A DNA stretch of 43,264 nucleotides from Planctomycetaceae bacterium (GTDB lineage Bacteria > Planctomycetota > Planctomycetia > Pirellulales > Pirellulaceae): NCBI GenBank assembly GCA_012729315.1, contig JAAYDI010000182.1, positions 1-43,264 on the forward strand. Direction: 5' to 3'. This document shows positions 31,638 through 39,586 of this stretch, piece after piece; the first letter of the stretch is position 1, and each line of letters begins with the position of its first letter. The translations under genes and the position numbers were made by a program. Below the pieces are notes generated by a model. It saw nothing but the letters and a program-made list of their open reading frames with translations. It was not told the origin of the DNA and did no database searches.

Positions 31638-32371
31638 AAGCGGGCACGCCGCTGCTGCAGCTGCAAGGGATCACGAAAGAATACCAGATGGGCACGGAGA
31701 TCGTCCGCGCGCTGCGTGGCGTCGACCTGGCGATTCATGAGAACGAAATGGTGGCCATCATGGGATCCTCGGGATCGGGGAAGTCCACCCTGCTCAACAT
31801 CCTCGGACTGCTGGACGTGCCCACCGCAGGCCAGTACTGGCTGGACGGGCAGAACGTGGCCCGGCTGTCCCAGTCGGCGCTGGCGCGGGTCCGCGGCCGG
31901 CGCATCGGATTCGTGTTCCAGACCTTCGAACTGCTGCCGCGGCAGACTGCGGTGCGTAACGTGGAGTTGCCCTTGATTTACTCGGGCACAGCCCACCGCC
32001 GCCAGCTGGCCATCGAAGCGCTGGAACGCGTGGGGCTGGCGGACCGCATGAAGCATCGTCCGAACCAGATGTCGGGCGGGCAGCGACAACGTGTTGCCAT
32101 TGCCCGGGCACTGGTGCAGCGCCCGGCCATCCTGCTGGCAGACGAACCGACCGGCAACCTCGATAGTCGTACCAGCGAAGAGATTCTGGATCTGTTTGAG
32201 AACCTGTACCGCGAGGGACAGACGATTGTGATCGTGACTCACGAACCCGACATTGCTCAGCGCTGCCGGCGCATCGTGTGTCTGCGGGATGGCCAGGTCG
32301 AGTCTGATGAGGACTGCGGGGCGGCGCGGCCGGATCCCGGCGTGTTGATGCGGGGCGGGCAGGCGCCATGA
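31634..32371 (+). CDS. ABC transporter ATPase, MacB/LolD class
   Basis: A 245-aa ATP-binding subunit. Walker A is GSSGSGKST, the Q-loop region is FVFQTFELLPRQTAVRNVEL, the signature is MSGGQRQRVAIARAL, Walker B is ILLADEPTGNLD, and the H-loop is VIVTHEPD. The sequence class (LNILGLLD, DEPTGNLDS) is that of MacB/LolD ATPases, which drive mechanotransmission rather than substrate passage through the membrane. It is a stand-alone domain, unlike E. coli MacB, where it is fused to the permease. It begins inside the stop codon of the adaptor and ends 1 bp before the permease start, so the three genes form one tight operon. Confidence 0.95.
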   Translation: MKAGTPLLQLQGITKEYQMGTEIVRALRGVDLAIHENEMVAIMGSSGSGKSTLLNILGLLDVPTAGQYWLDGQNVARLSQSALARVRGRRIGFVFQTFELLPRQTAVRNVELPLIYSGTAHRRQLAIEALERVGLADRMKHRPNQMSGGQRQRVAIARALVQRPAILLADEPTGNLDSRTSEEILDLFENLYREGQTIVIVTHEPDIAQRCRRIVCLRDGQVESDEDCGAARPDPGVLMRGGQAP

Positions 32372-32372
32372 C

Positions 32373-33587
32373 ATGATATTCCTCTCCAATGTTTACAACG
32401 CGCTGGAACAGCTGGTCACGCACCGCATGCGTTCCCTGCTCACGATCCTGGCGATCGTGATTGCCGTGACGGCCACGATCACGGTGGTCAGTGTGGTGCA
32501 GGGATTCACACGCTATGTGTCCAACTTCCTGGAAGGGCTGGGCACCAACGCCGTGTTCGTGGCGCCGCAGCGGCCGGCCGGCGACGCGGGCAAGTCGCTG
32601 GGGCGCGTGGAGCTGAACGAAGAGGATTTCCACGCCATTGAATCCCAGTGTTCCGCGCTGCGCCGCGTGTCCCCCTGGATCCCGTGCCAGGACGTGAAGC
32701 TGCGTTACGGTCGTGACCAGATCACCTGCAGCGTCGAAGGGGTGGCACCATCGTATCACACCGTGCGGAACTTCCCGGTGGACGCGGGACGCCCGTTTGC
32801 CGTGATGGACGTGGAGCGGGCACAGCAAGTCTGTGTGCTCGGGCGCGAGATCCTCCGCAAACTGGAACTCGACGAAGACGTGGTCGGCGGCAATCTGCTG
32901 ATCGACGGACGCCGCTTCCGGATCATCGGGGTCCTGGCCAGCAAGGGGAACTTCTTCGGGCACAGCCTGGACGATGTAGTGCTGATCCCCTACACGACGG
33001 CGCTGAAAATGTATCCGGTGTTCCGCCGCCACCTGATCGTCGCGGCCCAGGCGGTCAGCGCCGAAGCGGTGCCGGAGGCGAAAGCCCAGATCACCAACCT
33101 GCTCCGCCGCCGCCACAACCTGGCGGCCCATCAGCCGGACGATTTCATCGTCCAGACTCAGGGGGAAATCCTGGCCGCCTTCAATAACGTGGGAGCTGTC
33201 GCCGTTTCGGTTCTGGCCGGAATCGTCGGCATTTCTCTGCTGGTCGGAGGCATCGGCATCATGAACGTCATGCTGGTGAGCGTGACCGAACGCACCCGCG
33301 AAATCGGCCTGCGCAAGGCCGTGGGCGCGCGCCGCCGCGACATCCTGCTGCAGTTCCTGACCGAGGCCATGACTCTCAGCCTGCTTGGCGGTGGCCTGGG
33401 TATCGCGCTGGGCTATGCCCTGAGCACGCTGGCCAGCCTGCATCCACACATGGTCGACGTCGTGGTCCCGACCTGGGCCGTGCTCCTGGGCTTCGGTATC
33501 TCCGCCGGCACGGGGGTGGTGTTCGGGATCGTGCCGGCCGTGAAAGCCGCCCTGCTCAATCCGATCGACGCGCTGCGACACGAGTGA
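32373..33587 (+). CDS. ABC transporter permease, MacB/FtsX family
   Basis: A 404-aa inner-membrane permease. The N-terminal anchor helix is RMRSLLTILAIVIAVTATIT VVS-type (about 19-40). A periplasmic MacB_PCD domain of about 210 residues follows. Three C-terminal helices carry the FtsX signature: ISLLVGGIGIMNVMLVSVTE, RTREIGLRKAVGARRRDILL and a closing AALLNPIDALRHE. This is the standard topology of type VII (mechanotransmission) exporters for antibiotics, peptides or lipoproteins. No substrate gene is evident nearby. The ATG lies 1 bp after the ATPase stop, in TGACATGA. The likely outer-membrane partner is the TolC-like lipoprotein encoded at 26046-28091. Confidence 0.95.
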   Translation: MIFLSNVYNALEQLVTHRMRSLLTILAIVIAVTATITVVSVVQGFTRYVSNFLEGLGTNAVFVAPQRPAGDAGKSLGRVELNEEDFHAIESQCSALRRVSPWIPCQDVKLRYGRDQITCSVEGVAPSYHTVRNFPVDAGRPFAVMDVERAQQVCVLGREILRKLELDEDVVGGNLLIDGRRFRIIGVLASKGNFFGHSLDDVVLIPYTTALKMYPVFRRHLIVAAQAVSAEAVPEAKAQITNLLRRRHNLAAHQPDDFIVQTQGEILAAFNNVGAVAVSVLAGIVGISLLVGGIGIMNVMLVSVTERTREIGLRKAVGARRRDILLQFLTEAMTLSLLGGGLGIALGYALSTLASLHPHMVDVVVPTWAVLLGFGISAGTGVVFGIVPAVKAALLNPIDALRHE

Positions 33588-33623
33588 AAGACACGGGCCC
33601 GCTCCGGACCGAGACCGCGCCGA

Positions 33624-33953
33624 TCAGGCGTCGTTCCTGTGCAGCCGCGCCACGGCGTCGGCACGAGTGCCGCAGACGGGCCACAGCGTATCCAGCTGCG
33701 TCAGATGCAGCACCTCCTGTTCGTGCGGCAAGACGTCGCAGAAGACCATCCTGCCGTCCACGCCGCGGATCCGCTTCCAGAGCTTCAGGAAGAAACCGTC
33801 AGGAAGAAACCGAGAGCGATCGAACCGTAGTAATCGGTGCCGTCGAAATCCAACACGACGTTGCGGCGATGACCGGTGAGCGACTTGCATTTGGGCAGGG
33901 AGTTGCATAAGTTGCCAACAAAGTCTTGTCGAGCTGGATCGGGCTTCAGGGTC
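33624..33953 (-). pseudogene. Broken STAS-domain (anti-sigma antagonist-like) gene
   Basis: Two frames on the minus strand join into one STAS protein. The upstream part reads NLCNSLPKCKSLTGHRRN, VVLDFDGTDYYGSIALGFFL and then hits a stop. The downstream part, in another frame, continues GFFLKLWKRIRGVDGRMVFC DVLPHEQEVLHLTQLDTLWP-type sequence to the end. The break is an exact 14-bp tandem duplication at 33785-33812; removing one copy restores GFFLKLWKR. No ATG or GTG start is found in the upstream frame before an in-frame stop, so the 5' end may also be damaged or a CTG start used. STAS proteins usually bind kinase-type anti-sigma factors in partner switching; none is nearby. A sequencing error at the duplication is an alternative. 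Confidence 0.75.
33785..33812 (+). repeat. 14-bp exact tandem duplication inside the STAS gene
   Basis: tcaggaagaaaccg occurs at 33785-33798 and again at 33799-33812. Because 14 is not a multiple of 3, it frameshifts the STAS reading frame. Confidence 0.9.
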
Positions 33954-33970
33954 AGAACGTGAGGTGGGTC

Positions 33971-34414
33971 ATGTCGGATATGAACTCAGAACGCAATTCG
34001 TTCGTACCGCTGGAGGAACACACGAAGCTGCGCCGGCTTCTGAGCGATCTCAAGGACAAGCTGGCGCAGCAGTCCGCGGCGTTTCGGGAGGTCGTCGACA
34101 CCATCCAGCAACTGGGTGATCAGATCGATGTGCACTTCCATGCCGAGGAGGCCAGCGACTGTTTCCCGGAGCTTGTGAATACGGCCCCCCGGGTGTCGAA
34201 TCGCGTGGCCACCCTGCTGGCTGAACATGACGAGTTGCGTGCCGAAATGCACCAGATCGTGCAGGGTACCAGGTCGCGCTCGGGAACCGCTGAGGACTGG
34301 GAGCAGCTGGCGTCTCAAGTCGAGGTCTTCACCGGGAAGTTGATGGCCCACGAGCGGGCGGAGAACGAACTGGTGCAGGAGGTCTTCACGGACGATATCG
34401 GTTCGAAGGACTGA
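33971..34414 (+). CDS. Hemerythrin-like (HHE) domain protein
   Basis: A 147-aa soluble helical protein. Metal-ligand-type residues are spaced as in hemerythrin-like four-helix bundles: EEHTKLRRLLSDL (about 14-26), VHFHAEEASDCFPEL (about 54-68), LLAEHDELRAEMHQI (about 80-94) and LMAHERAENELVQEV (about 123-137). These could bind a di-iron centre for oxygen, nitric oxide or iron handling. ATG 33971 is preferred over the earlier in-frame ATG at 33926, because gaggtggg ends 2-3 nt before it and the helix pattern begins right after. It sits head-to-head with the broken STAS gene and 70 bp before the thymidylate synthase gene on the same strand. A link to the feo operon 1.4 kb downstream is possible but unproven. 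Confidence 0.75.
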   Translation: MSDMNSERNSFVPLEEHTKLRRLLSDLKDKLAQQSAAFREVVDTIQQLGDQIDVHFHAEEASDCFPELVNTAPRVSNRVATLLAEHDELRAEMHQIVQGTRSRSGTAEDWEQLASQVEVFTGKLMAHERAENELVQEVFTDDIGSKD

Positions 34415-34484
34415 TCCCGATCCGCTCGGCGAGTGGACGGGGAGCCGCAACGCAACTGCACGACGTGCCACGGAGTGAACTGGA

Positions 34485-35339
34485 ATGAACGGGATACCGG
34501 TGCTGGTCGCCGAGGGTGATTGTATCGCCCGCGCATGGGAGAATTCGCTCATCGCCCTGGACGCGAAGGGGTGCGAGATCAGCACGCAATATGACAAACC
34601 TGGTGATCCGCCGAGCAAGGATGCGACCATGCTCATCACGGTCACCGATCCCCTGCAGGAGCCGATGATCCACCGCGACATGCCGGGCGGATTCGAGGAC
34701 CTGCAGGAGTACGTCATGGAGGTGTGCGAGGGGATCAAAGACCACTGGGTGCGCGATGCGAACGACGCCCATGACACACGCTGGGAGTATACCTATCATC
34801 AGCGGCTGTTCCAGTATCAGGTGCCCTCGCTGGCCGGAGCCATCGATCAGATCGAGGCAATGTGCCAGCAGCTGGCACAGACCGGTTACACGCGCCGCGC
34901 TCAGGCGATCACCTGGAAAGTCTGGGAAGACGCGCACTGCTACGATCCCGCCTGCCTGCAGAGCATCTGGTGCCGGATCATTGAACAGGCAGGTGTCCCG
35001 CGCCTGAGCATGAACGTCCGGTTCCGCAGCAACGATGCGTACAAGGCGGCGTTCATGAATATCTTCGCACTTGTGCAGTTGCAGCAGCGGATTGCCCAAC
35101 GCGTCACGCAACTCACTGGACGGCAGGTCGAGCTGGGACGCTATTGCCACCTGGCCGACAGCTACCACATCTACGGCACCAACCGAGCTGAATTCGAGGC
35201 ACGGTTCCTGAGCGCCATCGAGAACCGGGATTTCGCCGGCCGTACGATGCGGTACGCCGATGTAAAGGACCTGATGGACGAGGCCCGGCCGGGCATCCTG
35301 GAGAAAGTGCGCCGGCAGGGGGGCAGTGGTTGCAGGTGA
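34485..35339 (+). CDS. thyA: Thymidylate synthase, archaeal-like ThyA family
   Basis: A 284-aa protein of the thymidylate synthase/dCMP hydroxymethylase family, converting dUMP to dTMP with methylene-tetrahydrofolate. The nucleophile is C157 in [10 protein letters not shown]181-S182 and D184 (FRSND) bind phosphate, N192 (MNIFAL) is the residue that selects dUMP over dCMP, and H228-Y230 (YHIY) contact the sugar. Sequence such as [12 protein letters not shown] and IDQIEAM resembles the archaeal branch rather than E. coli ThyA, and the N-terminal phosphate Arg of the E. coli type is not evident. The His after the catalytic Cys is Leu. The last residues (RQGGSGCR) overlap the cut end of a redoxin gene fragment, so the natural C-terminus may have been altered by a rearrangement. 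The gene follows the hemerythrin gene by 70 bp. Confidence 0.8.
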   Translation: MNGIPVLVAEGDCIARAWENSLIALDAKGCEISTQYDKPGDPPSKDATMLITVTDPLQEPMIHRDMPGGFEDLQEYVMEVCEGIKDHWVRDANDAHDTRWEYTYHQRLFQYQVPSLAGAIDQIEAMCQQLAQTGYTRRAQAITWKVWEDAHCYDPACLQSIWCRIIEQAGVPRLSMNVRFRSNDAYKAAFMNIFALVQLQQRIAQRVTQLTGRQVELGRYCHLADSYHIYGTNRAEFEARFLSAIENRDFAGRTMRYADVKDLMDEARPGILEKVRRQGGSGCR

Positions 35340-35547
35340 AGACCACCACCAGGACGCGAGCGGCATCAAAATCACTCAGCCGGTAATTGCTGCGGCCGTC
35401 GACTGCCGGCAGGTCGAAATCGGGTGCCGGCGCGTCCAGGGCCAGCGGCTTGATGTCCTCGGCCCGGATGTGCCGGCCCCACCCCCACGCCATAACCGAC
35501 ACGACGGCAACTGTACAAATGCACCGATGGAGAACAGAGTTTGCCAT
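35320..35547 (-). pseudogene. Truncated secreted redoxin (thioredoxin-like) gene, 5' part only
   Basis: The first 76 codons of an exported redoxin remain: a signal-type N-terminus ([20 protein letters not shown]), then [22 protein letters not shown] and [12 protein letters not shown] with the active-site C72-N-H-C75. After this the frame runs on as Pro/Arg-rich nonsense antisense to thyA. A complete domain needs about 100 more residues, so the 3' part has been lost, with the breakpoint at about 35320, at the thyA end. It could still be transcribed from its own 5' region, where cgaggggct precedes the ATG. Confidence 0.7.
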
Positions 35548-35783
35548 GGTGGGAGCCCCTCGGGGGTGTTCTGGTAGTCAGCAGCAGACGAATAACCGGC
35601 ACGCCACGTGAGACGCGACGCCCAGCACGCTGGACCTGCGCCGGACCGCTGGCCGAGATCAGTTTACCCCGGTCCGCACGTCGCGGGTTGCGCGAGTTGC
35701 CTGCGGAGCCGTCAGGCAACGGACAATCCTCAGCGGGAGATGCGGCCATAGTGTGGTAGCGTGGAAATGGCCAAATCGATCAC

Positions 35784-35812
35784 TTGCGGCAACCAGTGAG
35801 TGACGATACGAT
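35784..35812 (+). promoter_or_regulatory. Candidate sigma-70-type promoter for feoAB
   Basis: ttgcgg (35784-35789) and tacgat (35807-35812) are separated by exactly 17 bp and end 51 bp before the feoA start. Matches to consensus are 3/6 and 4/6. No clear Fur box (gataatgataatcattatc type) is visible around it, so iron control cannot be claimed. The rest of the gap 35548-35863 shows only small inverted repeats (ttgcctgcggagccgtcaggcaa) and no gene. Confidence 0.4.
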
Positions 35813-35863
35813 ATCAAAGGACCTGCTGAGACCGAATCTCATCTTCCCCCCCCGAGACTGAGG

Positions 35864-36148
35864 ATGCACCGACGTCCTCCACCGGCCTTGATTGACCACG
35901 TACATGGCGACAAGCTGATTGCACTGGATCGAGTCCCCCCTGGACAGAGCGTTCAGATTGCGCGCCTCGTTGGGTGTCCGGAGCATGTGCGGCGGCTGGA
36001 GGAGATGGGCCTGCGGCCGGGCGTGGTAGTGCATGTGGTCCGGCATGGTCGGCCCTGCATCGTGCGTAGTGGCAGCAGCCGGCTGTGTTTTCGGTGCAGC
36101 GATTTGTTGGGGGTGCTGGTGCACAACTGCCCAGTTGCTAACGAGTGA
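35864..36148 (+). CDS. feoA: Ferrous iron transport protein FeoA
   Basis: A 94-aa cytoplasmic SH3-like protein that supports FeoB. The typical FeoA pattern is complete: LDRVPPGQSVQIARLVG, then the LEEMGLRPGVVVHVVRHGRP core, and a final strand with SSRLCFRCSDLLGVLVH in place of the usual lal...a..I.V. It has an N-terminal extension of about 15 residues compared with E. coli FeoA (75 aa). ATG 35864 is the first in-frame start; the ribosome binding site is unclear (gactgagg lies very close). The TGA stop overlaps the feoB ATG by one base, so the two are translationally coupled. Confidence 0.9.
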   Translation: MHRRPPPALIDHVHGDKLIALDRVPPGQSVQIARLVGCPEHVRRLEEMGLRPGVVVHVVRHGRPCIVRSGSSRLCFRCSDLLGVLVHNCPVANE

Positions 36149-38394
36149 TGGTGACGAGAACTGTCGCCCTGCTGGGCAATCCGAACACCGGCAAGTCGAC
36201 CATCTTCAGTGCACTGGTCGGTGTATCGCAGCGGATCGGCAACTACCCGGGGGTGACCGTCGAGAAGAAGGTGGGGGAGGCCACGCTGGCGGGCCAGCGG
36301 TTCACGATCATAGATCTGCCCGGGACGTACAGTCTCGCCCCGCGCTCGCCGGATGAGGTCGTGGCGGTCGATGTGCTGCTGGGCCGTCAGCCCGATGTGC
36401 CGCCGCCCGACGTAGTGGTGTGCATACTGGACGCGAGCAATCTGGAGCGGAATCTCTACCTGGTCAGTCAGGCTCTGGAGCTGGGGCGGCCGCTGGTCGT
36501 GGCACTCAACAAGATCGACGTCGCGCGGGAACGCGGCCTGGTGATCGACGTCGCGCGACTGAGCGAGCGGCTGGGCGTTCCGGTGGTCGAGACGCAGGCG
36601 CATCGGCGGCTTGGGCTGGATGAGTTGCGGCGCGCGCTGGTCCAGGCGACGAGCGCGCCGGTGCCGTCGTCCAGCAGTCCGTTCCCCCCCGAGTTCCGCG
36701 ACGAAGTCGGACAGCTGAAGGCCGCCTGGGATCAGCGATCCGGGGGGAACGTACCGCGGTATCTGGTCGAGCGTCTGCTGCTGGACACCGGCGGCTATCT
36801 GGAAGACTCCTGCTCGGGCGGGAATGACACGTCACTGGCGCGTGACGTGCGCGCGGCGCGCAAGCGGTTGGCGGCCGCTGGCTGGGCTGTCCCGGCTGTC
36901 GAGACGACGAGCCGCTACAAGTGGGTCGACGCGATTGTCGACGATGTGCTGCAGAAGCCTGCGGCCGAGCCGGTCACGGTCTCCGACCGGATCGATGGCC
37001 TGTTGACGCACTCGGTAGCCGGCCTGCTGATCTTCGCCGCGTTGATGCTGGTGGTATTCCAGTCCATTTTTTCCTGGGCCGCGCCGCTGCAGGATCTGCT
37101 GGAACAGGTGGTGGGAGCGGTGGGGGCTGCGGTCACGGCGGTTGTCCCGGCTGGCGTGCTGCAGTCGCTGTTGGCCGATGGCGTGGTGGCCGGTGTGGGT
37201 GCCGTGCTGGCCTTCCTGCCGCAGATCGCCATGCTGTTCCTGTTCGTGGCGATTCTGGAAGACTGCGGCTATATGGCACGCGCCGCATACCTGATGGATG
37301 GCTTGATGGCGCGCGTGGGACTCAGCGGCAAATCGTTCATTCCGCTCCTGTCGTCCTTCGCCTGTGCCGTACCCGGAATACTGGCCTCCCGCGTGATCGA
37401 GAACCGTCGCGATCGCCTGGTCACGATCCTCGTCGCTCCTCTGATGAGCTGCAGCGCGCGGCTGCCCGTCTACACGCTGATGATTTCCGCCTTCATTCCC
37501 AATCGGCGCTATGCGGGCGGTTGGATCGGACTGCAGGGGATCACCATCGTGGCCCTCTACGCGATCGGCATCGTCGTGGCCGTAGTAGTAGCCAAGGTCC
37601 TCCAGAAGACGATTCTCAAAGGGGAGAGTCCTCCGTTCATCATGGAGTTGCCCGAATATCGGTTCCCCTCGCCGCGCCTCGTGGTCGGTCGTGTGGTGGA
37701 ACAGTGCTGGGAGTTCATCCGCAGTGCGGGCACGCTGATCCTGGCCGTCACTGTCATTGTGTGGGCGGCCGCGTACTTCCCCCATTCCCCCCAGGTGGAG
37801 GCGGATGTGCGGGCCGAGTACGCCGCGCAGCTCGCGGCGCTGGACCAGGACATCCAGCGCGTGCGGACCGAGTCGGACCCGCTCTCCCAAGCCGCGATGC
37901 AGTCGCTGGCGGAACTGGAGCAACGGCGCAGCAGCCTGGAGGATGACATCGACAACCGAGTGGCTGGAGCGCACATGGCGCAGAGTGTGCTCGGACGCCT
38001 TGGACAACTGGTGGCACCGGTCGTCCGACCGCTCGGCTGGGACTGGAAAATCGGTTGCGCTGTGATCGCTTCATTCCCGGCTCGGGAAGTTGTGATTGGC
38101 GCTATGGGGGTGATCTACAATCTGGGAGAAGGGCAGGACGAGCATTCACCCTCGCTCAAAGCGGAACTGGCCAAGCAGACCTGGCCGCATACGGAGCAGC
38201 CCGTGTATACAATTCCGGTGGCCCTGTCGATTGTGGTGTTCTTTGCACTCTGCGCGCAATGTGCCGCCACGCTGGTGACCATCCGCCGGGAGACGGGCAG
38301 CTGTTGGTGGCCTGTGTTCACATTCAGCTATATGACTTGTCTGGCCTATCTCGGTGCTCTGACCACCCATCAGATCGGCAGATTGCTGATGTAG
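36148..38394 (+). CDS. feoB: Ferrous iron transporter FeoB
   Basis: A 748-aa inner-membrane Fe(II) importer. The N-terminal G domain has G1 GNPNTGKST (10-18), G2 around YPGVTVEKKVG, G3 DLPGTYSL and G4 NKID. A helical spacer reaches about residue 270, and the membrane domain carries the FeoB gate motifs, for example PLLSSFACAVPGILASRVIE and APLMSCSARLPVYTLMI with their Cys residues. A charged coiled-coil loop of about 70 residues (EADVRAEYAAQLAALDQDIQ to EQRRSSLEDD) interrupts the last helices, as in other FeoB proteins of this type. GTG 36145 is an alternative start, but ATG 36148, overlapping the feoA stop, is more likely. It is followed 59 bp later by a small Cys-rich membrane protein. Confidence 0.96.
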   Translation: MVTRTVALLGNPNTGKSTIFSALVGVSQRIGNYPGVTVEKKVGEATLAGQRFTIIDLPGTYSLAPRSPDEVVAVDVLLGRQPDVPPPDVVVCILDASNLERNLYLVSQALELGRPLVVALNKIDVARERGLVIDVARLSERLGVPVVETQAHRRLGLDELRRALVQATSAPVPSSSSPFPPEFRDEVGQLKAAWDQRSGGNVPRYLVERLLLDTGGYLEDSCSGGNDTSLARDVRAARKRLAAAGWAVPAVETTSRYKWVDAIVDDVLQKPAAEPVTVSDRIDGLLTHSVAGLLIFAALMLVVFQSIFSWAAPLQDLLEQVVGAVGAAVTAVVPAGVLQSLLADGVVAGVGAVLAFLPQIAMLFLFVAILEDCGYMARAAYLMDGLMARVGLSGKSFIPLLSSFACAVPGILASRVIENRRDRLVTILVAPLMSCSARLPVYTLMISAFIPNRRYAGGWIGLQGITIVALYAIGIVVAVVVAKVLQKTILKGESPPFIMELPEYRFPSPRLVVGRVVEQCWEFIRSAGTLILAVTVIVWAAAYFPHSPQVEADVRAEYAAQLAALDQDIQRVRTESDPLSQAAMQSLAELEQRRSSLEDDIDNRVAGAHMAQSVLGRLGQLVAPVVRPLGWDWKIGCAVIASFPAREVVIGAMGVIYNLGEGQDEHSPSLKAELAKQTWPHTEQPVYTIPVALSIVVFFALCAQCAATLVTIRRETGSCWWPVFTFSYMTCLAYLGALTTHQIGRLLM

Positions 38395-38453
38395 GCTCGG
38401 CACTGCGACAGGTCGCCCCGGAACGCTCGGGAAAGGTAAGGTGCGATTCCAGC

Positions 38454-38681
38454 ATGTCCGCATGGACCGAGAATATCCTGGTCGGGCTGATCGTGTCCGG
38501 CGCAGTCAGCTATGTTGTCCGCCACATGTGGCGCGTGTTGCAGACCCCGGCAGTTAATCGGTGCAGCGCGTGTGCTTCCTGTACGCTCCCGCGCGTGGTG
38601 GTCCGATTCGAATCGAACACACGTGGTTTCCCCAGGTGCACTTCCCCAGGTGTGGCGGCCGGGAGTGAGGGAGACGCCTGA
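38454..38681 (+). CDS. FeoB-associated Cys-rich membrane protein
   Basis: A 75-aa protein placed directly after feoB. Residues 7-25 form one membrane segment (NILVGLIVSGAVSYVVRHMW), followed by a Cys cluster, RCSACASCTLP (about 37-47), and a polar tail. This matches the FeoB-associated Cys-rich family, thought to take the place of FeoC by binding metal next to the transporter. ATG 38454 is chosen because it starts just before the membrane segment; the open frame continues far upstream only as an out-of-frame shadow of feoB. A weak aaggtaagg lies about 13 nt upstream. The family is usually shorter (about 50-60 aa); the last 25 residues here (PRCTSPGVAAGSEGDA) look non-conserved. Confidence 0.7.
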   Translation: MSAWTENILVGLIVSGAVSYVVRHMWRVLQTPAVNRCSACASCTLPRVVVRFESNTRGFPRCTSPGVAAGSEGDA

Positions 38682-38732
38682 CACGCAGCGTCCGCGGGGG
38701 CAACGTTTCGCTCCCGGCCAGCTGTGGTTGGT

Positions 38733-38966
38733 TCACGTAGAACTGCCATCCGTCGGACCGGTGGGGGGATCGCCTGTTGCGCCCGCGGAATCCGCCCCGG
38801 GAGCCGCTGGTGCACGCACCTCGTTCTCAGTGTTCTCGGTCGTGGTTTCGATGTACCCGAACCCGCAGCAGGCAGGGCATTCCTCCTGCGACAGGAGAAA
38901 CCGGCTCTCCCCCTTGAAGTAGTATCGCACGCCGGTACCGTGGCACTGATCGCATGTCCGTTTCAT
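38733..38966 (-). CDS. Small DnaJ-type zinc-finger protein
   Basis: A 77-aa soluble protein. Residues 4-40 contain CDQCHGTGVRYYFKGESRFL followed by EECPACCGFGYIE, two CxxC knuckles (the first C-x-x-C-x-G-x-G) spaced like half of the DnaJ cysteine-rich domain, so one zinc ion is expected. The remainder is a Pro/Ala/Gly/Thr-rich disordered tail. ATG 38966 is chosen because it directly precedes the zinc motif; the longer frame to 39098 is only a shadow of the CAP gene. It begins 7 bp after the CAP-domain gene stop, so the two are one transcription unit. Role unknown; such fragments often serve as protein- or RNA-binding modules. Confidence 0.65.
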   Translation of the reverse strand: MKRTCDQCHGTGVRYYFKGESRFLLSQEECPACCGFGYIETTTENTENEVRAPAAPGADSAGATGDPPTGPTDGSST

Positions 38967-38973
38967 GACTCGG

Positions 38974-39435
38974 TCAGTTGCCGTACATGGCAACCCAGTA
39001 CGTGGAGCCATTGGGCGCGATGGCATATCCGAATCCGGCCCACGTCGTGCGGCTGGTGATGTTCGCCCAATGGCCCGAGCTGGACCGCCAGCTCGCAAAT
39101 GCGCTGATCACCGTCGGTTGCCCCATCGCAATGTTCTCCCCCGCGAAACCGTGGAACCCGTAGCGCACCGCTCGACCCACGGGACCGCCATTGCCGTGAT
39201 GGCTGAAGTTGCCTGTCCGCGCCATGTACCGCGCATGATCCTGAGCGGCCCTCGTCAACTCGGGAGACATCTGCTGCGGTGACAGGCCGACGCTGACCCG
39301 CAGCCGATTGTTCTCGTCCAACATCCGGACCAGCGTCGGGTGCTCGTGCAGCGGTGTTCTCTGGGGTGCTCCAGCGCCCTTTTCACCGTTGAGAAATGCG
39401 AGTACCACCAGCGATGATAGGCTCAATAGTCCCAT
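38974..39435 (-). CDS. Secreted CAP/SCP-domain protein
   Basis: A 153-aa exported protein. MGLLSLSSLVVLAFLNGEKG is a signal-type N-terminus, followed by a CAP domain (about 40-153). CAP motifs: LDENNRLRVSVGLSPQQMS, LTRAAQDHARYMARTG, FSHHGNGG, the GENIAMG box with conserved Glu, SASWRSSSGHWANITS-type (ASWRSSSGHWANI), and the closing WAGFGYAIAPNGSTYWVAMY. The His and Glu positions that line the CAP cavity are present. Bacterial CAP proteins are exported and of mostly unknown function. ATG 39435 gives a clean signal sequence; the longer frame to 39540 adds charged residues upstream and is rejected. It is first of a pair with the zinc-finger protein. Confidence 0.85.
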   Translation of the reverse strand: MGLLSLSSLVVLAFLNGEKGAGAPQRTPLHEHPTLVRMLDENNRLRVSVGLSPQQMSPELTRAAQDHARYMARTGNFSHHGNGGPVGRAVRYGFHGFAGENIAMGQPTVISAFASWRSSSGHWANITSRTTWAGFGYAIAPNGSTYWVAMYGN

Positions 39436-39586
39436 GGTATGGCTCCAGTTTTCGAGTGTATGTGAAAAGAGGCAGACAGAGAAGAGTTTGACGAGGTTTT
39501 TGAGTGTCGCAGATCGGGACGGATCTGCAAGTCCCCGCATATGGGGTGAAGGTGGGGTGCTGTGTAGCTGGAGGGGGGGTGGGGCG

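Noticed and set aside
34415-35863. Fur-box control of the feo operon
   Set aside because: I looked for the 19-bp AT-rich inverted Fur motif before feoA and found none; only a generic promoter-like pair is present.
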